DNA from: an uncultured Eubacteriales bacterium
GTDB taxonomy: Bacteria > Bacillota > Clostridia > Christensenellales > UBA1242
Direction: 5' to 3'
DNA length: 8,036 nucleotides
NCBI GenBank assembly: GCA_900557655.1
Contig: USTX01000025.1
Coordinates: forward strand, 1 to 8,036
Shown here piece by piece: positions 3,730 to 8,036 of the stretch. Each line of letters begins with the position of its first letter. The first letter of the stretch is position 1. The notes under the pieces were generated by a model that was not told the DNA's origin, ran no database searches, and saw only the letters and a program-made list of their open reading frames with translations. Made by a program: the position numbers and the translations under genes.

Positions 3730-6729
3730 TTATAACAAGAAAGTATAAGTCCAAATGTTAGTTCCATCGTTTTCGGTTAAAGTTAATTTGGTTCTGTTTA
3801 TCATTGTCCCATCAAGAGTCTTTGAACCAAATGAAACGCTTATTTGTCCTGCATTTTCACTAAATGAAGCACTGAGTACGTTTAAACTTCCTTCTCCAAA
3901 ATCGCATGTTCCCGAAACCCTGTTGCCAGAATTTGCAAAACTCATTGTTTTATTTGCATTGTTCGTATTCATTTGTGACGCCTTGGTTTCTGCTTCCCCT
4001 AAAGCGCTAGAACCATCTACAGCTGAAACAACAACAGAATCAAATGTGAATGTTTTACCAGCAAAGAAATTTTCTTCATAAATTCTATAATCTAAATCGT
4101 CAATACCTGTGTAGAATATTCCATAGTAGTTTGAAATATTACCCCTTGATTCTTCCACGCCTGTTGATGAATAAAATATTCTTTCAGCATTTTCTAAATA
4201 TTTTTTTCCATCAACTGTTACTATGACATTATCGGACCCAAGCAAGCCATGCACAGCCAAATTCGCATATATGCGATATGTTCCAATATCGCTTCTTCCA
4301 CGATTATCAGTTGAGCCAATATTGTCAATATTTGACCAATCATATGAGATATACAATCCATCTGGCACGATTGCTTCTGGTTGTTGATTTTTTCCATTAT
4401 AAGCAAACGCTTTTTTAACACCTGTTGGCCAGCCAACATAATTTTCAGATGTTGCATCAGTTGTTGTTAAAGTGTATGTGTTAGGATATATTGCCCAATC
4501 AACAGAAATCTGTATTCCATCGTCAGTGTTGTAATATCCATCATTCACTACGTAATTTTTTGCCTTATATCCATCTTTGAATGTGAAAGTTGCAACTGAT
4601 TTATACACTCCCACTTCTGCGCAATTCTCTACTTTAACCCAAACTTTACTTTGCAAATTATAATGACTAACACTAACATTAAACATATTTTGTGCGTCTT
4701 GACTTAAAGTAGAACTATCAAATGTTACATTTTTTGAAACTGTAACGCCACCGTTTTCATAATAATAACTGTCTAGTTGTGATGAAGTGTTTGTTCCAGC
4801 CGATAAACCCCAAGCAGCCGTATTATAACCTAATTCTATATTAGTTTTATCAATTGACCATTGTTTTGATAAAGTTGTTATTGCCTCTCCATTTTCATCA
4901 AGATAATATTCATAGTTTGCATTTTCAGGTAATGTTGCAATTGTTGTGTAATATCCAGCGTCTGTTAAGTTTTCTGCCACAGCGCTTGTTGAGTATCCTG
5001 TTTCACTATAATAAGTTTTATATGTTATATTCCCTAACACATCATTTAAATTATCATTATTCAACGATTGAATTGACCATTCATTTGTGGCAGTATTTTG
5101 AGACCAATCAGGGTTAACTATCGCTTTTGCCTTGGTGATTTCAACATTTACCGTTATTTCAAGAGGTGAATAATTGTTTTGATAACTTCCAATTTTTGAA
5201 CTATACCAATACAATGTTGCCTCATTTTTCCCAACATTTAAAGATTGAGTATTATCTATCCATTCAAAACCTGCTCCGGTTGAGCTGTCAAACATTTGCA
5301 ATTCGTTTAATGCATTTAATGTCTCAGTTGTAAAAGATGAATAACTACTGTCATTCGTCAAATTGAAATCATTTAGTGTGTTGCCGTAAGCACTGTATGG
5401 TTGAGAGTTGAATTTAATTAAAATTTCGTCAAAACCATTTGGTGCAACTACTTGAGCTTTATCAATATAAAATTCCAAATTTTTACTGTAATTTATATCA
5501 ATTTTATTTCCATTTGCCCAAACAAAATTATTCAAAACAGATGTGTCACTATCTGAGAATACGTTTGTGTTAACTGATATTGTAACATTATATGCTGCGT
5601 CAGATACTTCTCCATAATTTCCGTAATTAATGGAGAACACTGGACAATCGGCATCAATGTTAAGCGTCGGTTTAATTTCTTCGCCAGTATAAGTGTAACG
5701 ATATTTTGTTCCAACAAGATGACTATTATCGTTAATTAGAACATCGTTAACATTTAATTTTTTAGGGGTTATTTCCCAAGCATAATTTAAATAATTTGCC
5801 TCTTGTTCTCCGTTCAAGAAAGCATAATTATTACCATCATTTACTTCCAAACGCCAACTGTGTTTACCAGCGTTTGATAGTTTTGTATTATTGTCATTTA
5901 TTAAACTTTCGTTTCCTTTATAATCAAATGTCAAACCTCTTTCAACACCTTCTAAATTGCCACTATCAATTTGATAAGCATACTCAAACTCAACACCTGA
6001 AGTTATAGTTGGAGTTTCTAGAATTTTTCTTTTTATTTGCCATTTAATTACAATTTCTGAAATTTCAGTTCCATTATCTTTCCATACGTATCCATCTTTT
6101 GCCTTTATAGAACAAATATAATAAGCATACTCATTGTTATCAAAAACATTGGCTTCTGTGGCACAAAAATTGCTAGTTTGATCAACAGTGACTTTACCTT
6201 CGTCTATAAGACTTTTTAATGTTACACCATTTTCACTTGTTCCAATATAATCAATCGCACTTTGTTCTTCGCCATTATATCTTAATTCTTGTTCAAGATA
6301 ATAAACATCTCCATCTTTTCTAAGTCCCGTTAATGTTGGCAATTCTTCATTGAGCTTTTTAACATTAACCCTAATTGTAGCAAATTGTTGGCTATTCATA
6401 GAAAAGTAAATATTGTAATAATTTGTGTTTTCATCATAAACCGACAACTCTTCGTCAGCATTAAAAGTGTAATCTTGTGTAATCTCTTTAGAATTGTCCG
6501 AATAGAAAATTGTAACCACAAAATCATCTTTTGTGAAATTTCTTTCATTTTTTGTTAAGTTCAAACATTGTCCATCATAATGTTGATAATATTGGCTAGT
6601 TTGTAAAATTTCACCAACCACACTAGTTTGAATCTTTTTGTCTGCCTTGGCGCCACAAGCCACTAGGAATAATCCACAAGGTATAATAAAACAAATTACT
6701 ATAAGCATCATTAAAAATTTCTTTTTCAT
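3730..6729 (-). CDS. Large modular lipoprotein with repeated Ig/MBG-like domains (999 aa)
   Basis: The N-terminus is a lipoprotein signal: MKKK, a hydrophobic core, and lipobox LVAC with the modified Cys at 25, so the protein is probably anchored on the outer face of the membrane. Residues 33-125 look like a bacterial Ig-like domain. From about 230, modules of roughly 90-120 residues repeat. Each opens with a strand of the type W-x-I-x-(K)-x (starts near W230, W318, Y421, E530, W624, W745) and carries Y(T/N)G-like and 'AG.Y' turns, as in MBG/Ig-like surface proteins. The last 110 residues (890-999), rich in F, S, G and T, form a separate, probably beta-barrel, domain. There are no enzyme motifs; adhesion or ligand binding is inferred. 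AAAGGAG lies 6 nt before the ATG. The gene is AT-rich, monocistronic and bracketed by palindrome copies A and B. Confidence 0.85.
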   Translation of the reverse strand: MKKKFLMMLIVICFIIPCGLFLVACGAKADKKIQTSVVGEILQTSQYYQHYDGQCLNLTKNERNFTKDDFVVTIFYSDNSKEITQDYTFNADEELSVYDENTNYYNIYFSMNSQQFATIRVNVKKLNEELPTLTGLRKDGDVYYLEQELRYNGEEQSAIDYIGTSENGVTLKSLIDEGKVTVDQTSNFCATEANVFDNNEYAYYICSIKAKDGYVWKDNGTEISEIVIKWQIKRKILETPTITSGVEFEYAYQIDSGNLEGVERGLTFDYKGNESLINDNNTKLSNAGKHSWRLEVNDGNNYAFLNGEQEANYLNYAWEITPKKLNVNDVLINDNSHLVGTKYRYTYTGEEIKPTLNIDADCPVFSINYGNYGEVSDAAYNVTISVNTNVFSDSDTSVLNNFVWANGNKIDINYSKNLEFYIDKAQVVAPNGFDEILIKFNSQPYSAYGNTLNDFNLTNDSSYSSFTTETLNALNELQMFDSSTGAGFEWIDNTQSLNVGKNEATLYWYSSKIGSYQNNYSPLEITVNVEITKAKAIVNPDWSQNTATNEWSIQSLNNDNLNDVLGNITYKTYYSETGYSTSAVAENLTDAGYYTTIATLPENANYEYYLDENGEAITTLSKQWSIDKTNIELGYNTAAWGLSAGTNTSSQLDSYYYENGGVTVSKNVTFDSSTLSQDAQNMFNVSVSHYNLQSKVWVKVENCAEVGVYKSVATFTFKDGYKAKNYVVNDGYYNTDDGIQISVDWAIYPNTYTLTTTDATSENYVGWPTGVKKAFAYNGKNQQPEAIVPDGLYISYDWSNIDNIGSTDNRGRSDIGTYRIYANLAVHGLLGSDNVIVTVDGKKYLENAERIFYSSTGVEESRGNISNYYGIFYTGIDDLDYRIYEENFFAGKTFTFDSVVVSAVDGSSALGEAETKASQMNTNNANKTMSFANSGNRVSGTCDFGEGSLNVLSASFSENAGQISVSFGSKTLDGTMINRTKLTLTENDGTNIWTYTFLL

Positions 6730-6801
6730 AAAATTCTCCTTTTTGTATGAATTATAGTATTATTTAGTCTATGTTTTTCTAGTATCAATAAAACTACAAA
6801 T

Positions 6802-6831
6802 AGTATACAAAAGTTTATGCTACATTGTCAA
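6802..6831 (-). promoter_or_regulatory. Promoter of the large lipoprotein gene
   Basis: On the minus strand TTGACA (6826-6831), an 18-nt spacer and TATACT (6802-6807). This predicts a leader of about 65 nt. A second TATAAT (6751-6756) lies closer to the gene but lacks a recognisable -35 box. Confidence 0.72.
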
Positions 6832-6885
6832 CTATCTCACAAAAGCAAGAATAAAAGCTAAGAGTTATATTTATAAAAAACACAT

Positions 6886-6908
6886 TAATATATTTGAATA
6901 ATATATTA
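6886..6908. repeat. A/T-only inverted repeat upstream of the lipoprotein promoter
   Basis: TAATATATT and AATATATTA form a perfect 9-bp inverted repeat around a 5-nt spacer. It lies about 55 bp upstream of the lipoprotein -35 box, where a regulator or a nucleoid protein could bind. In DNA this AT-rich such palindromes also arise by chance. The rest of 6832-6932 shows nothing else. Confidence 0.35.
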
Positions 6909-6932
6909 TGATTTCTTGATAAAATCAAAAAA

Positions 6933-6975
6933 GGTGCTGTAAAGAAATTATGTGAGAAATAATTTCTTTGCAGTC
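6933..6975. repeat. Palindromic element, copy B
   Basis: Second copy of the element at 3578-3622. The core 6936-6973 differs from 3581-3618 at two positions, both A in copy A and G here. The stem is still formed, with one of these changes producing a G-T pair. The loop is GTGAGAA. Outside the core the GGGG/CCCC ends are degraded (GGT / GTC), and a T-rich tract (CTTTTTC) follows on the plus strand. It lies between the IS remnant and the lipoprotein promoter, so the two copies bracket the lipoprotein gene. Confidence 0.8.
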
Positions 6976-7297
6976 TTTTTCTTTGTAATTTTGCCTTTTC
7001 TCGGTTTCCTGATATGTAATATGATGAATTTTTTGTTAATTGTCTTGTTTTCCTAGGGTTTTACTCGTTTTGTTGTATAAAAAACCTCTACGCCTATGCG
7101 TATTGTATGCTTCTGTTTAAAAATTTCTATAAATCTCAATGTTTCTTGTTATGATATTTGTATATGTTTAGCATATTCTTTCAACTTTAATATATATCCA
7201 CTTAAAAGTTCAAAGTACCTTTGCAGTAAAAACTTTGAATGCCCTCTACCGTTAACAAATGTACAGGAGTTAACATGATAATGTTTGACTAAAAAAT

Positions 7298-7567
7298 TCA
7301 ATTTTTTTCTAAATATTCTATTGCATATTCTTCTCTTAATTCAAAGGTAATACCCTCTGGATATAACAAATTTAGATTAATCTCTTTAAGTAAGTCGGTA
7401 ACTCTGTTAAAGAGTTTTAGTCTATTTGTTAAACAAGATTTTTTCCATACCCAAGCGTATTTGTTAGCTTTTGCTTCAAACTTAGAGCCATCCAAGTACA
7501 CTAAGTTGTGAATTTTTGCCCTAAATACCTTACCAAGGTCGGGTTCTGGTAAAATAAAGTGTGTGCT
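7298..7567 (-). pseudogene. IS1182-like transposase remnant (89 codons)
   Basis: The open stretch encodes a fragment with the block VYLDGSKFEAKANKYAWVWK, resembling the 'DGTKIEANANKYTFVWKK' segment of IS1182-family DDE transposases, where the Asp of DGT/DGS is probably the first catalytic acid. Before it comes PEPDLGKVFRAKIHN; after it, a coiled segment ending LREEYAIEYLEKN at a TAA. Intact family members have several hundred residues, so most of the protein is missing. An in-frame TAG (7568-7570) closes the frame on the N-terminal side and no start codon with a ribosome site is present. Downstream, to about 7100, other minus-strand frames contain short look-alike stretches (LKLKEYAKHIQIS near 7150-7190; LNRSIQ near 7110-7125), suggesting a frameshifted, decayed continuation. 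The catalytic remainder is absent, so it is inactive. Confidence 0.78.
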
Positions 7568-7618
7568 CTATGTCCAAAACCATTAGGTAAATAAAGAGTT
7601 TTAGGGATACAAAAAAAT

Positions 7619-7665
7619 ATTTGCTGTCTTTTGATAATTAAAAATGACAGCAATTGACAGCAAAT
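7619..7665 (-). repeat. TGACAGCAA tandem pair with inverted partner; terminator-like hairpin
   Basis: TGACAGCAAT (7645-7654) and TGACAGCAAAT (7655-7665) are head-to-tail copies with a 10-bp period. ATTTGCTGTC (7619-7628) is their inverted counterpart. On the minus strand this allows a 10-bp stem ATTTGCTGTC/GACAGCAAAT followed by TATTTTTTT, the layout of an intrinsic terminator for the XRE gene upstream. The tandem copy gives two mutually exclusive pairings. Whether it is a terminator, a protein-binding site or both cannot be decided. Confidence 0.6.
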
Positions 7666-7693
7666 GTGCACTTTTTAATAAGTTTATGTGGTC

Positions 7694-7729
7694 TAAAACC
7701 ATATAAAACTGCCTAAAACTTTTATAAAC
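7694..7729. repeat. Four TAAAAC-type hexamers phased at 10 bp
   Basis: TAAAAC occurs at 7694-7699, 7704-7709 and 7714-7719, with a variant ATAAAC at 7724-7729, all spaced exactly 10 bp and so on one face of the helix. The first two also sit in a 9-bp inverted repeat (7683-7691 with 7699-7707, one G-T pair). The pattern suggests an array of protein-binding sites. The surrounding non-coding stretch 7568-7765 otherwise holds only the repeat set at 7619-7665. Confidence 0.55.
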
Positions 7730-7765
7730 TTTTTAATTTACAACACTGGGAATTCTGGTGCTTTT

Positions 7766-8035
7766 TTATTTCTTTATAAATTCAATTATATTTTTCTTTT
7801 TGTCGGTTGGTAATGCTTCAATTAAAGTTTTTAATTCGTTATCTATTTTATAATCTGCAATGTCAGAACTGAAAAATCTTTCAATCGAAAATTCGCAAAT
7901 TTCTAAAATTTGTAATAGTTTTTCAACTGTTAAAACAATTCTTCCACTTTCAAGTTGAGCAACATATTGAGGACTCATTCCCATTCTTTGACTTAATTCT
8001 CTTGCAGATAGATTGGCTTTATTTCTAACATATCC
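7766..8035 (-). CDS. XRE-family helix-turn-helix regulator (C-terminal 89 aa, runs off right edge)
   Basis: The visible 89 residues contain a Cro/C1-type HTH. LSARELSQRMGMSPQYVAQL (residues 9-28 of the visible part) holds helix 2, the turn and recognition helix 3. ESGRIVLTVEKLLQILEICE then completes the five-helix fold with the usual ESG..-P/T-x2-x-LL-I pattern. A linker and a charged helix LKTLIEALPTDKKKNIIEFI close the protein. Such proteins are cytoplasmic repressors, often of mobile elements, toxin-antitoxin systems or their own operon. The reading frame is open to the window edge (GYVRNKANLSARE upstream of the first internal ATG), so the true start lies outside and the internal ATG at 7982-7984 should not be used. 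Downstream lie the phased TAAAAC array and a terminator-like repeat. Confidence 0.88.
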   Translation of the reverse strand, partial: GYVRNKANLSARELSQRMGMSPQYVAQLESGRIVLTVEKLLQILEICEFSIERFFSSDIADYKIDNELKTLIEALPTDKKKNIIEFIKK

Positions 8036-8036
8036 A

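Noticed and set aside
3755..6008. Several open frames on the plus strand and other minus frames within the lipoprotein gene
   Set aside because: Each lies inside the 999-codon gene, lacks a ribosome site and gives low-complexity translations, so they are shadows.
7298..7501. Intact 67-residue gene starting at the GTG of VYLDGSK
   Set aside because: The similarity to the transposase extends upstream of this GTG in the same frame, and there is no ribosome site; it is an internal piece of a broken gene.

Overview
The window looks like a chromosomal segment from a low-GC Gram-positive bacterium, most likely an uncultured clostridial lineage. The evidence is bacterial S12 and S7 genes in str-operon order, strong purine-rich Shine-Dalgarno sites (GGAGG, AAGGAG), near-consensus sigma-A promoters with 16-18 bp spacers, U-rich hairpin terminators and a large repeat-built lipoprotein. 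The clade is an inference from these traits. The genetic code appears standard: S12 ends at TAG exactly where the family ends.

Layout. Bases 1-934 (minus strand) hold the start of the str operon: promoter, a structured leader of about 125 nt, rpsL (S12), a 47-nt gap with a hairpin, then rpsG (S7), which runs off the left edge. Bases 935-1093 hold no gene but contain a 22-bp direct repeat. Bases 1094-1375 (minus) are a complete small transcription unit: promoter, GGAGG ribosome site, a 47-codon gene for a very basic protein with an AT-hook-like GRPRK motif, and an intrinsic terminator. Bases 1485-2103 (plus) are another complete unit, encoding a protein with two membrane segments. It ends at a bidirectional terminator shared with a convergent gene (2173-2949, minus) for a protein of 33-residue ankyrin-type repeats. 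Divergent from that gene is a barstar-family RNase-inhibitor gene (3161-3439, plus). After its TAG stop the same frame stays open for 43 more codons.

The right half (3572-8036) is less dense and AT-rich. A 3-kb minus-strand gene encodes a 999-residue lipoprotein of repeated beta-sandwich-like modules with a distinct C-terminal domain. It is bracketed by two copies (36 of 38 bases identical) of a palindromic element. Beyond it lie a degraded IS1182-like transposase remnant, an intergenic patch of 10-bp-phased short repeats, and an XRE-family DNA-binding regulator cut by the right edge.

How the parts relate. Only rpsL-rpsG is a clear operon; the other genes each appear to have their own promoter. 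Ankyrin-repeat and barstar proteins both occur as immunity proteins in polymorphic toxin systems, so 2173-3571 may be an orphan immunity patch. No toxin is visible in the window. The lipoprotein, twin palindromes, IS remnant, phased repeats and XRE gene suggest an accessory region shaped by mobile DNA.
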